DNA of 24,327 bases from positions 1-24,327 of the forward strand of contig CAZXLD010000062.1 in the NCBI GenBank assembly GCA_964641965.1, in the 5' to 3' direction. Under the pieces are notes generated by a model, which searched no databases, had not been told where the DNA came from, and saw only the letters and a program-made list of their open reading frames with translations. Every line of letters starts with the position of its first letter. The stretch's first letter is position 1. Shown piece by piece: positions 1-8,564 of the stretch. The position numbers were made by a program, and so were the translations under genes. This DNA comes from JAJDFU01 sp964641965. Its GTDB lineage: Bacteria > Bacteroidota > Bacteroidia > Chitinophagales > Saprospiraceae.

Positions 1-34
1 TCCGTGAATCATTCGGATTAAAAAGACCCGCCTT

Positions 35-183
35 ATACCATTTTAAGTTGAAAACGGCCTGTCACTTAAATACAGCATTTCTTGAAATGGTATAATGTCC
101 TTGACCCCGACACTTGTCGTCGGGGCTGACCAAGTTTGGCTTTTTTCTCCATTTTTAAATAGGTCATTTTAAACTTGCGTCAG
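35..183. repeat. Dispersed non-coding repeat, left copy
   Basis: This stretch is nearly identical to 24174-24327 in the same orientation; both run from ATACCATTTTAAG to CTTGCGTCAG. Positions 35-47 and 81-93 are inverted repeats of each other with one mismatch, so the first 59 bases can fold on themselves. A second hairpin (105-111 with 119-125, loop 112-118) lies in the only part where the two copies differ strongly. No reading frame of note crosses it. Positions 321-336 are an imperfect inverted copy of 35-50 (14 of 16 bases, both differences transitions), which may mark the far end of a roughly 300-bp MITE-like element. Confidence 0.85.
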
Positions 184-474
184 TATTAGCTAAACGAGGC
201 AAGGGGAAGGGGCCCCTTGGCGAAGTAAGCCAGGCCTCCCTCCCGCTTCGCGGTTCACGAGCTTACACTCGCTCATGCCTTGATTAGCCGAAAAAAACTA
301 GCTTGAACTTACGACCTTCTCAATTTAAAACGGTATAGATGCTGAAAAGAGAAAAAGTACCTTAATCAGGTAAAGTCGAACAGATATAGTGAATTCTACA
401 ATTTCTTAACCTATGTAAAGTGGTTTTCGCACCTACCTGCCTTACATTTATAATAAATCATTAAAAAACTGATC
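184..474. other. Non-coding region upstream of the first gene
   Basis: No gene is supported here. Positions 190-290 are noticeably GC-rich and contain palindromes: AAGGGGCCCCTT at 207-218 and a CCGC-TTC-GCGG hairpin nearby. Positions 321-336 form an imperfect inverted match to 35-50, so 35-336 may be one mobile or repeat element. From about 340 to 474 the sequence turns AT-rich and presumably holds the promoter and leader of the gene at 475, but no convincing Bacteroidota-type -33/-7 pair was found. Confidence 0.5.
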
Positions 475-1173
475 ATGAAAACCGTAACCCACATTCTACT
501 TGTTTTTTGTTGCCTTAGCCTAGTGTACACGCTCCAAGCACAGGAAACAATGAATGCTGCACAGGAAAAAACTAAACTTGGCTTGGAAATTGCTAAAGCT
601 CAAGGCGAAAATGCATTACAACTCATGGCCTACAGCTGGACGAAGTCAACCAAGGTGTATGAAAAAGAGGAAGAAAAGTCTCATCAATTGGCTAAAGTGT
701 GGTTCAATAGCGAAGGAAAGTTAGAGAGTACGACCCTAAGCTCAGAATCTGCCAAACAGCCGAGACCCAAAAGAGGCGTTAGAGGGGCGATCCAAAAGAA
801 TCAGGTAAAAAGTTATGCTGAACTGCTTACGGAATCCATGAATCAAGCCCTCGCCTACACCAGATTATCCAAGGGAGACTGGATCGATTTGGTGGATAAA
901 GCGAAAGTGGATGTCGGGGGAGGAGAAATAAAAATCGCAGCCAAGGATGTATTGATGCCTGGAGACAAAGCGCTCTATGTGTTTGATAAATCCACGAAGT
1001 TGTATAAATCCGTAGAGGTTTCTACTACCGCCAAGGATCAGCCTCTGCAGTCTAAGATGAAGTATGAAACCATGAGCGATGGCACCAATCGTTCTGATGT
1101 TACCGAAATAACCATTCCCTCGAAATCTATGAAGATTGTAACAGAGAACATAGATTTCATCAAGCAGAAATAA
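475..1173 (+). CDS. Exported protein of unknown function
   Basis: Encodes 232 residues. The first 23 form a clear Sec signal peptide ending LQAQ, with a hydrophobic core LLVFCCLSLVYTL, so the product should be periplasmic or outer-membrane associated. The mature part is Lys/Glu-rich, with an RPKRG basic patch near residues 97-101. The C-terminal third alternates short hydrophobic stretches in a beta-like pattern (LYVFDKSTKLYKSVEV, then EITIPSKSMKIVTENIDF), loosely recalling LolA/LolB-type beta-rich carriers, but no motif settles this. The family is not recognised. The ATG start fits the signal peptide and no upstream alternative is better. It stands alone; a perfect hairpin about 100 bases downstream may end its transcript. 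Confidence 0.8.
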   Translation: MKTVTHILLVFCCLSLVYTLQAQETMNAAQEKTKLGLEIAKAQGENALQLMAYSWTKSTKVYEKEEEKSHQLAKVWFNSEGKLESTTLSSESAKQPRPKRGVRGAIQKNQVKSYAELLTESMNQALAYTRLSKGDWIDLVDKAKVDVGGGEIKIAAKDVLMPGDKALYVFDKSTKLYKSVEVSTTAKDQPLQSKMKYETMSDGTNRSDVTEITIPSKSMKIVTENIDFIKQK

Positions 1174-1277
1174 TCAGCACGCTAGACGAGTCCGGAAGTG
1201 TCTGGACACAGCAACGGGTGACAGGACTTAGTCTACTGTAGAAAAGAGGGGAGTATATTCTTTCATCCCTTCGTGTC

Positions 1278-1328
1278 GGATAAGTAGAAGGCCAATAATT
1301 GGAATAATTATTGGCCTTCTACTTATCC
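1278..1328. repeat. Perfect 23-bp inverted repeat with 5-base loop
   Basis: Positions 1278-1300 and 1306-1328 are exact reverse complements separated by GGAAT, giving a 51-base hairpin with no mismatch. It lies 104 bases after the stop of the first gene and 43 bases before the ATG of the next. It lacks a proper T-tract (CTTTCCC follows), so it is not a textbook rho-independent terminator. It could still end or stabilise the upstream transcript, or be a protein-binding palindrome. Confidence 0.85.
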
Positions 1329-1371
1329 TTTCCCATCAATTTATTTCCTTCAAAAAACCAACCCATTGATC

Positions 1372-1722
1372 ATGAAAAAATTAGGATTCCTCTTAAGTTT
1401 ATTTCTCCTTGCCCTTTCGATGAATGCTCAGCAGTACTTGACAGGTGTCTGGGATACCGGAAAAGACAATACCAAAATTGAGATAAGCGAACAGGACGGT
1501 GTATATAGTGGTATAGTGGTCTCTTCGGATAATGCAAAAGTCATTCCAGGGAAAGAAATACTCAAAGATGTTAAGTCCGTTGATGGCGGATGGAAAGGAA
1601 AGGTGTATGCCATGCGAATGGGAAAATGGCTGGATGCCAACCTGGAAGAGAAAGGAGACTTATTACTCGTTTCTGTAAAGGCAGGCTTAATGCGTAGGAC
1701 ATTGGAATGGGAGAAAGAATAG
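1372..1722 (+). CDS. Small exported DUF2147-like protein
   Basis: Encodes 116 residues from the ATG at 1372; a TTG six bases upstream is in frame but adds nothing useful before the signal peptide (KKLGFLLSLFLLALSMNAQ). The mature protein follows the layout I associate with DUF2147: an opening G-V-W-D-T, a strand IEISEQDGVYSGIVV, a GKEILKDVK turn, then GGWKGKVYA and a closing RRTLEW. That family is a small beta-barrel-like secreted domain of unknown function, common in Bacteroidota and Proteobacteria. The next gene on this strand is the outer-membrane factor of an RND pump, 267 bases away, so co-transcription is possible but unproven. The same kind of gene precedes the second efflux operon, at 16261. 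The family call is from memory of its pattern. Confidence 0.75.
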   Translation: MKKLGFLLSLFLLALSMNAQQYLTGVWDTGKDNTKIEISEQDGVYSGIVVSSDNAKVIPGKEILKDVKSVDGGWKGKVYAMRMGKWLDANLEEKGDLLLVSVKAGLMRRTLEWEKE

Positions 1723-1989
1723 TTCTTTCCAAAATCGACTTTGGGTTATTTGGAATTCGTATTGAATTCTAAATTCGTTGTCGGTTTAAGGCACTTGGGT
1801 TTTCACAATTGTTGGTGGAGTGATAACAAGAGTTTTTCCATTATGGGTATGGTCTTTGCCAAAGAAAGGATTAATCTAGCATCGTGTTTTGAGCAGCAAA
1901 ACTGGTTCACACTGCAAACAGACAAGCAAATTTTTCCATGTATTGAAGGCTGAGCTTTTCAGTAGGCATGGTCGAACTAATGCAAAAGA

Positions 1990-4329
1990 ATGACTATTAG
2001 AACGTTATCCATTTTCCTGTGTTTGCTTTTTATTTTTTCCAGCGCAAATGCACAGCAAGTATTCGAAGTTGCCATCCTGTCGGATGCTGCCACCACTGAG
2101 AATCATATCTATGAAGAAGCCCTAAAAAAAGAAATAAGCGCCCTGCTTGCTTCAAGGTTTGAGCTGAGGTTTTCCGATGTATATACCGGTGGGGATATTG
2201 CGGAGATCAGGAATGCGATAGCCAGGATAAACGCAAGCAATCAAGTAGATGTGCTCATCGGGATCGGTATGATTACAAGTGGAGTACTTGCCGATCAAGA
2301 CACCTATCCCATACCTGCTATTGCCTCCATTCAACTAACGGATGACATGGACGGGGAGCCACAGCAAACGAATACGGTTAGCGGGATCTCCAATTTTACA
2401 TACATTAAATCGCCATTCAATATCGGGATTGGAATTGAAGTATTAAAAGAAATTTGTGAATGTGAGCATTTGGCCGTGCTAGCTAGTCCAAATCTCTTGG
2501 CACTGGGAGGAGAGCGTGGAGAGACCAACCTTGACGAAGAAACTGAGATAGATTGGATAAGTATTGAATCGGATTTGAACAATAGCATTTCCAGTATTTC
2601 CGATGACGTAAAAGGCATATACGTACTGTCTCCCTTAACTGCTTATTCATCTGATGAAATCGATTCCTTTTTTGATCAGTTAATTGAACGTCAGCTCCCT
2701 TCCTTTACTTTATTGGAATCACCGGTGCTGGAACACGGTGCTTATGCTTCTTTTACCTCTGAGGACAACCTGAATCAAATTTTGAGAAGGATAGCTATTA
2801 ACGTAGAGAAAATAGCAGAAGGAAAAAATCCGAAAGATTTTCCAGTCGATATAGAATCATTTACCAATCAACTGATCGTCAATATGGAAACGGTCAATAA
2901 AATTGGGAAATATCCAAAATGGACACTTTTGAATGATGCTTTATTGGTGAATATCAACAGGCCAAGCACCACTCGGGTACTTAGTCTGAAATCGGTCATC
3001 GCAGAAGGGATTCAAAATAACTTAGGTTATCAAATTGAAAAAAAGGAAACTCAAATCAGCGCTAAAGATGTAGATCTGGCGAAAAGTGATTATTTACCTC
3101 AGTTGGGGGTCGAGTCAACGGGTTTCTTCCTCGATCAAAATAGCGTCGATAATTCGTTCGGTACAAGAGGTACTTTTAACTGGACAGCCGGTGCCTCTTT
3201 TTCTCAAATCATTTTATCTGAACCCGCTCTGGCTAATATTGCCATTCAAAAGTTGCTATTTGAAAGTCAGCAACAAGTACAAAATCAATCCGAGCTGGAT
3301 GTCATCCTTGAAGTCACTGAACGCTATTTCAACTACCTGCTCGTCTTATCCCTGGCAGAATTGGAAAATAATAATATCAATGCCATTAATCAAAACCTGA
3401 CTATTGCAACCAACAAAGAAAAAGCGGGTTACGGTGGTGTTAGCGATGTGTACAGATGGCAAACAGAATTGAATCTGGCAAAAACCGATCTCTATCAAGC
3501 TAATGCCCAATTGAAAGCCGCACGATACCAATTAAATGAGGCCTTGAACCACCCTATTGATGAGGCATTTACGACGGAGGGATCAGAAAATATCTATCAA
3601 TTTATTGAAGAGGTAGATCAAAGGTTCCTGGATTTAATTGAGGACCAAACTTCCTTAAGTCGGCTGACGGATTTTATGGTCAGCGAAGCGATGAAGAATC
3701 TTCCTGAAATTCAACAGATAGAGTTGGCTATTGCTGCCCAGGAGCGATTACTTAAGTCCAACCGTCGCTCTTTCTATATTCCTACAGTAGCCTTTGGTGG
3801 GAGCTACGACTACCCCATATCCATCGTGAATTCAGGGGAGTCGCCTCCCATACCTGGATTAGAAGGAGGCATCAACCCTAGCTGGAATGCAGCTTTTAAT
3901 CTTTCGATACCGCTTTCGACCGGCGGTGCAAGAAAATTTCAGAAAGAGAAAACGAATGTAGGTTTATATCAACTACAAGATCAACGCAAAGAAGTGCAAA
4001 ACGTACTTGAATTGCAGGTAAGAGCCAATATGGAATTGGTCAATGCATCTTATAATAATATTCGACTCTCTACAACCGCTGCAGAATCAGCTGAGAAAAA
4101 CATTGGTATCGTTCAAGATTTATATAAATCAGGCCAAGTTGACGTGATCACCTTGGTAGATGCACAGAATACGTTGCTGGGCGCCCAAATCAATGCAACC
4201 AATGCAGCCTATGAATTTATGTTAGACCTATTTGCCTTGCAGCGTTCCATAGGTAGCTTCGTCACACTGGCGACCGAAAATCAAAGGGAGACATTTTTCC
4301 AACGGTTTCTTAATTATCAAACAGACTAA
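1990..4329 (+). CDS. TolC-family outer-membrane factor with N-terminal substrate-binding-like domain
   Basis: Encodes 779 residues, far longer than the roughly 420-480 of a usual TolC-type protein. A signal peptide (residues 1-21, ending SANAQ) is followed by about 300 residues resembling ABC-type substrate-binding proteins of the PF04392 type: VDVLIGIGMITSG, YPIPAIASIQL, a late segment IAEGKNPKDFPVDIESF, then QLIVNMETVNKIGKYP. From about residue 328 the sequence is an outer-membrane efflux protein with two repeats (for example LEVTERYFNYLLVLSLAE and LYKSGQVDVITLVDAQN) rich in long helices, as expected for a trimeric channel-tunnel. It is first in an operon with the adaptor and RND pump; its stop codon overlaps the adaptor start. 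The N-terminal domain could sense or capture ligand at the channel. The fusion itself is clear in one uninterrupted frame; its role is inference. Confidence 0.88.
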   Translation: MTIRTLSIFLCLLFIFSSANAQQVFEVAILSDAATTENHIYEEALKKEISALLASRFELRFSDVYTGGDIAEIRNAIARINASNQVDVLIGIGMITSGVLADQDTYPIPAIASIQLTDDMDGEPQQTNTVSGISNFTYIKSPFNIGIGIEVLKEICECEHLAVLASPNLLALGGERGETNLDEETEIDWISIESDLNNSISSISDDVKGIYVLSPLTAYSSDEIDSFFDQLIERQLPSFTLLESPVLEHGAYASFTSEDNLNQILRRIAINVEKIAEGKNPKDFPVDIESFTNQLIVNMETVNKIGKYPKWTLLNDALLVNINRPSTTRVLSLKSVIAEGIQNNLGYQIEKKETQISAKDVDLAKSDYLPQLGVESTGFFLDQNSVDNSFGTRGTFNWTAGASFSQIILSEPALANIAIQKLLFESQQQVQNQSELDVILEVTERYFNYLLVLSLAELENNNINAINQNLTIATNKEKAGYGGVSDVYRWQTELNLAKTDLYQANAQLKAARYQLNEALNHPIDEAFTTEGSENIYQFIEEVDQRFLDLIEDQTSLSRLTDFMVSEAMKNLPEIQQIELAIAAQERLLKSNRRSFYIPTVAFGGSYDYPISIVNSGESPPIPGLEGGINPSWNAAFNLSIPLSTGGARKFQKEKTNVGLYQLQDQRKEVQNVLELQVRANMELVNASYNNIRLSTTAAESAEKNIGIVQDLYKSGQVDVITLVDAQNTLLGAQINATNAAYEFMLDLFALQRSIGSFVTLATENQRETFFQRFLNYQTD

Positions 4330-5456
4330 TGATGAGATTCCTGGCACTACTACTTTTGATACTAGCCTTGATATCCTGTAAGGACAAGTCGGTTGAGACG
4401 ATAAAACAGATTCGTCCTATCAAATACTCGAAAATTGAACTTTCTTCAGGAGCGGAAACCCGCACCTTTTCCGGGGTGGCAAAGACGCAAAATGAAACTA
4501 ACCTCAGTTTTAAAGTTGGAGGCACCTTGAGTTCCGTAACGATTGAATTAGGGGACCGCGTAAAAAAAGGACAGCTCATCGCCACCATTGACCCTGTAGA
4601 TTATACCATTCAGACCAATCAGGCTATTTCCCAAAAAGAAGGGTCCGTAGCCAATGCGAAAGCTGCCGAAACCCAACTCATCAATGCACAAGCCACTTAC
4701 GACCGAGTCGCCAAGCTTTACGAAAACAATAGTGTGTCTTTGAGTGAATATCAACAAGCCAAATCTGGGCTTGATGCAGCACAAGCCCAATACGATGCGG
4801 CCCAAACACAAGTGAGCGCCGCTAATCAACAAGTACAAGCAGCCGACAATCAAGTCAATTATACCCGCTTGGTATCTCCCATGAACGGAGTCATTACGGA
4901 TGTTCAAGTAGAAGCCAATGAGGTAGTTAATGCCGGAACGGTGATCGCGACGGTGAGTAGTCTGGGCCGTCCAGTAGTTGAGGTAGGTGTGCCCGAAATT
5001 TTCATTAATAAAATTAAAAAGGGACAGCTGGTAAAAATCACCTTGCCCTCTACTCCTGGCCAACAATATCAGGGTGTGGTGGATCAGGTGGCCTATGCTT
5101 CCGGAAATGCGCCAACTTATCCGGTAATTGTTGAGATTGAAAAATCTAATGAACAAATCAGACCGGGGATGGCTGCCAATGTAGCATTCACTATCTCGAG
5201 TAATGGTGCCAATACGGACTCAAATATAATTGTTCCGATGGAGGCGGTGGGTAAGGATGATAAAGGCAATTTTGTATTTGTCTTAAATCAAAAGAATGAC
5301 GATGTATACGTTGCAGAAAAGAAAGTAATCACTATTGGAAATTTTCTTCCGGAAGGGTTCGAACTCCTCAGCGGCTTGAACGAAGGAGAGCTGGTGGCTA
5401 CCGCCGGTTTGAAGTCTTTAATGGATGGTCAGGAAGTGAAATTACTCCAGGACTAA
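4329..5456 (+). CDS. RND efflux periplasmic adaptor, lipoprotein
   Basis: Encodes 375 residues of the membrane fusion protein (HlyD/AcrA) family, which joins the inner-membrane pump to the outer-membrane channel. A lipobox LISC puts the lipidated Cys at residue 17. The order is typical: a split lipoyl half around LSFKVGGTLSSVTIELGDRVKKGQ, an Ala/Gln-rich coiled-coil hairpin at about residues 95-185, the second lipoyl half with SPMNGVITDVQVEANEVVNAG, then beta-barrel and membrane-proximal domains. The ATG shares its A with the TAA of the upstream gene (TAATG), indicating translational coupling; a second ATG follows at once. The RND pump starts 12 bases downstream. The substrate cannot be told from the sequence. 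Confidence 0.95.
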   Translation: MMRFLALLLLILALISCKDKSVETIKQIRPIKYSKIELSSGAETRTFSGVAKTQNETNLSFKVGGTLSSVTIELGDRVKKGQLIATIDPVDYTIQTNQAISQKEGSVANAKAAETQLINAQATYDRVAKLYENNSVSLSEYQQAKSGLDAAQAQYDAAQTQVSAANQQVQAADNQVNYTRLVSPMNGVITDVQVEANEVVNAGTVIATVSSLGRPVVEVGVPEIFINKIKKGQLVKITLPSTPGQQYQGVVDQVAYASGNAPTYPVIVEIEKSNEQIRPGMAANVAFTISSNGANTDSNIIVPMEAVGKDDKGNFVFVLNQKNDDVYVAEKKVITIGNFLPEGFELLSGLNEGELVATAGLKSLMDGQEVKLLQD

Positions 5457-5468
5457 ACAACTTGATAC

Positions 5469-8400
5469 ATGAATATTACCCGGATTGCCTTATCCTTTAA
5501 TCAAGTTACTTTTTTAATTATTGGGATCATTATAACCCTTGGCCTGGCCAGCTATAACCAACTGTCCAGGGACGCCATGCCTCCATACACGATCCGAGTT
5601 TGTAGCATAGTAACCAAATTCCCAGGAGCTTCTCCGGAAAGGGTGGAGACCTTGGTCACAGATAAAATTGAAAAAGTGATTCAGGAAATACCTGAATTAA
5701 AAACAGTGACTAGTGAAAGCAGGACGAGCCTTTCCATCATTAAAGCAGAGTTAAAGCCAAATATAGAAAAGGAAAACCTGCAAGCTATCTGGGACAGAAT
5801 CAGACGTAAGATTGAAGCGATTCAAACGGACCTTCCGGATAACATCATTGGGCCGGATGTGAAAGATGACGGTTTAGGGGTCGTTTACGGTGTCCAGGTT
5901 GGACTGGAAGCGGATGGATATTCTTATGCAGAAATGAAGCAATACGCAGATGAAATCAGGGATGATTTTATCCGGTTAAAAGAAGCCGCCAGAGTAGAAA
6001 TTGCAGGCGCGCAGGAGGAGCAGATTTTTATAGAGTATGACAATGCCAGTTTAGCTCAGTATGGCATTTCAGGTAATCAGATCAAGAACTCCATCTCAAC
6101 CACTAACATTGTGTTTCCGGGAGGAGAAGTGGGCCTGGGAAAAGAAAGAATCGTTATTGAGCCTACAGGTAATTATGAAGTATTGGAGGATGTAAAAAAT
6201 ACCCTGATCTCTATTCAGGGAAACGAAAAGGTCAAGTTGGGTGACATTGCCAATGTGCGCTTGGGGTATAAGCACCCAAAAGAGAGTATCGTAAAAATTA
6301 ATGGCGTCAATGGTTTGGTGATCGCAGTAGCGCTTCAGGAAGGAGCCAACCTGACCAATCTGGGAGAAAAGATAGATGAAAAAATAGTATCCTATAATTC
6401 CTCCCTCCCCTTTGGAATGAAGGTGAAACGAATAGCTTCTCAAGACCGCTATGTCAACACCAAAGTGAATGACTTTGTAGGAAATGTCATCCAATCCATA
6501 ATTATTGTTTTGCTGGTGATGTTAGTATTCCTGGGTTTTAGAACAGGCCTGGTGGTAGCCAGTTTAATCCCATTGGCCATGGTCATGTCTTTGATGATCA
6601 TGAATTTTTTGAATGTGGGATTGAATCAGGTCACCTTAGCTTCCTTAATTATGGCATTGGGCATGTTGGTGGATAATGCAATTGTCGTATCTGAGTCCAT
6701 TTTGGTAAAAATTGAAAAAGGTATTAACGCCAAAGAAGCTGCCATAAGTAGTTCAAAAGAATTGACTATTCCTCTTCTGATATCCACCCTGACCACATCG
6801 GCTGCATTTCTGGCTTTTTACCTGGCCGAAAATACAATGGGGGAAATGATGGGAAATATTTTCATCGTTATCTCCATTGCTTTGCTTTCATCCTGGATTT
6901 TGGCATTGAGCATTGTGGCTATGCTAGCGGTGTACTTTATGAAGGTGAAGCCAAAAGAAGCGGCTGGCGAAAAGAAATCCATTTTTGACAGGCTGAACGT
7001 TGGTTATACAAAATTTTTAAAATCAGCTTTAGATTATCCCATTACCGCAGTCATCATTATTCTCGCCATGTTTGTGGGTTCTTTGGTTTTATTCCCCATA
7101 CTACCCTTCATATTTATGCCGGATAGTGACCGGAATCTGATTGTGGTAAATGTCGACCTCCCACTGGGATCTAAGATAGAGGAGACCGAAAAAGTCGTTG
7201 ATCAACTATCCGATTTCATTAGAAAAAAACTACTCATTACGGGTGAATTAGCGGAAGATGAAATTGGTGTGGAAAGCTGGACTTCCTTTATTTCAAAAGG
7301 ACCCAACTCTTACGACCTCGGTTACCAACCCGGGCAACCCAATTCAGGGTATGCCCATTTATTGATCAATACGACTACGTTTGAAGCTAACCCTGAAGTA
7401 ATTGAAACCATAGATCAATACGCTTTTGAACAATTTCCCAATGCCGAGATTTCCGTTGCCCCTTTAGGTGGGGCTGGAGGAGCCAAGTATGATGTAGGTA
7501 TTCGCATCATGGGTAAAGATTCCGAAGAGTTGTTAAAACTAGCTCAGCAAGTCAAGAACCAAATGGCCAAGCTCGATGGAGCCCGAAATATTAAAGATGA
7601 TTGGGGACCGAAGATTAAAAAAGTACGTATTGATATTGACCAGGATAAAGCCGGCCGAGCGGGTGTGACCAATCAGGATATTGCTTTATCCTTGCAGACT
7701 GCACTTTCGGGTATGGACATTGGAGATTACCGGGATTTAGATGGCAATATTCCCATAATTATGACCAATCTGGAAAGGAATACGATTGACGTTCATGCTT
7801 TGGAAAGTGTAAATATCTTTTCACAGATGACGGGTAAGAATGTCCCACTCGTTCAAGTCGCAAATATTGACTTAGACTGGCAATTTGCCAAAATATTTCG
7901 GAAAGACCTGAATCGAACAATTACCGTCACCTGCGATGCTGAAGTCGGATACACAGCTTCTGAATTGACGCAACAATTAATTCCCTTTATGAAGGAGGCG
8001 CAAACCAATTGGAAGCCTGGTTACACTTATAGTTTTGGAGGAGAAAGTGAAGCCAGTGCCGAAGCGTTGGGAGCTGTTGCTGCGAAGCTCCCCATAGCCG
8101 GGTTTTTGATTCTATTGCTCTTAATGCTTCAATTCAATTCGTTTAAGAAGACGATAATCGTTCTGTTGTCCATTCCGCTTGGTATTATAGGTGTTATTCT
8201 CGGCCTATTTGTGTTCCAGTCTTATTTTGGATTCATGGCTTACCTGGGGCTTATTTCCCTGGCAGGTATTGTTATCAATAATGCTATTGTATTATTAGAT
8301 AGAATTGAACTAGAACAAAAAGAATTTGGACGACTTCCTTATGAATCCATTATCCATGCTGCACAGCAAAGATTTAGGCCGATTCTGCTCACCACTTTTA

Positions 8401-8564
8401 CGACCGTCCTGGGTTTGATCCCCTTGTATTTAGGAGGCGGATTAATGTGGGAACCTATGGCAATTGCGATCATGATCGGTTTACTATTTGCTACGGTTAT
8501 TACCTTATTATTTATTCCAATATTGTATAAACTATTTTTCAATGTGCGTACAAACAGTATTTGA
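5469..8564 (+). CDS. RND family efflux pump, inner-membrane transporter
   Basis: Encodes 1031 residues, the usual length for an AcrB-like (HAE-type) transporter that drives export with the proton gradient. The N-terminal membrane segment is followed by a porter domain containing FPGASPERVETLVTDKIE, a block of membrane segments from about residue 340, a second periplasmic domain, and a closing membrane block. In TM4 the motif is G-M-L-V-D402-N403-A-I-V-V: the first proton-relay Asp is kept and the second is Asn. In TM10 the motif is I-N937-N938-A-I-V-L, so the Lys of AcrB (K940) is Asn. Both variants are, as I recall, known in non-AcrB RND branches, so a heavy-metal or classical AcrB label is not justified. 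It is last in the operon with the two preceding genes. No dedicated regulator is adjacent. Confidence 0.95.
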   Translation: MNITRIALSFNQVTFLIIGIIITLGLASYNQLSRDAMPPYTIRVCSIVTKFPGASPERVETLVTDKIEKVIQEIPELKTVTSESRTSLSIIKAELKPNIEKENLQAIWDRIRRKIEAIQTDLPDNIIGPDVKDDGLGVVYGVQVGLEADGYSYAEMKQYADEIRDDFIRLKEAARVEIAGAQEEQIFIEYDNASLAQYGISGNQIKNSISTTNIVFPGGEVGLGKERIVIEPTGNYEVLEDVKNTLISIQGNEKVKLGDIANVRLGYKHPKESIVKINGVNGLVIAVALQEGANLTNLGEKIDEKIVSYNSSLPFGMKVKRIASQDRYVNTKVNDFVGNVIQSIIIVLLVMLVFLGFRTGLVVASLIPLAMVMSLMIMNFLNVGLNQVTLASLIMALGMLVDNAIVVSESILVKIEKGINAKEAAISSSKELTIPLLISTLTTSAAFLAFYLAENTMGEMMGNIFIVISIALLSSWILALSIVAMLAVYFMKVKPKEAAGEKKSIFDRLNVGYTKFLKSALDYPITAVIIILAMFVGSLVLFPILPFIFMPDSDRNLIVVNVDLPLGSKIEETEKVVDQLSDFIRKKLLITGELAEDEIGVESWTSFISKGPNSYDLGYQPGQPNSGYAHLLINTTTFEANPEVIETIDQYAFEQFPNAEISVAPLGGAGGAKYDVGIRIMGKDSEELLKLAQQVKNQMAKLDGARNIKDDWGPKIKKVRIDIDQDKAGRAGVTNQDIALSLQTALSGMDIGDYRDLDGNIPIIMTNLERNTIDVHALESVNIFSQMTGKNVPLVQVANIDLDWQFAKIFRKDLNRTITVTCDAEVGYTASELTQQLIPFMKEAQTNWKPGYTYSFGGESEASAEALGAVAAKLPIAGFLILLLLMLQFNSFKKTIIVLLSIPLGIIGVILGLFVFQSYFGFMAYLGLISLAGIVINNAIVLLDRIELEQKEFGRLPYESIIHAAQQRFRPILLTTFTTVLGLIPLYLGGGLMWEPMAIAIMIGLLFATVITLLFIPILYKLFFNVRTNSI

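Noticed and set aside
1741..1953. 70-codon open frame starting with TTG between the DUF2147-like gene and the RND operon
   Set aside because: No signal peptide, motif or plausible start context; amino-acid composition is irregular and the frame lies in an AT-rich leader region.
4548..5156. 202-codon minus-strand frame inside the adaptor gene
   Set aside because: It overlaps a strongly supported gene in full and shows no domain pattern.
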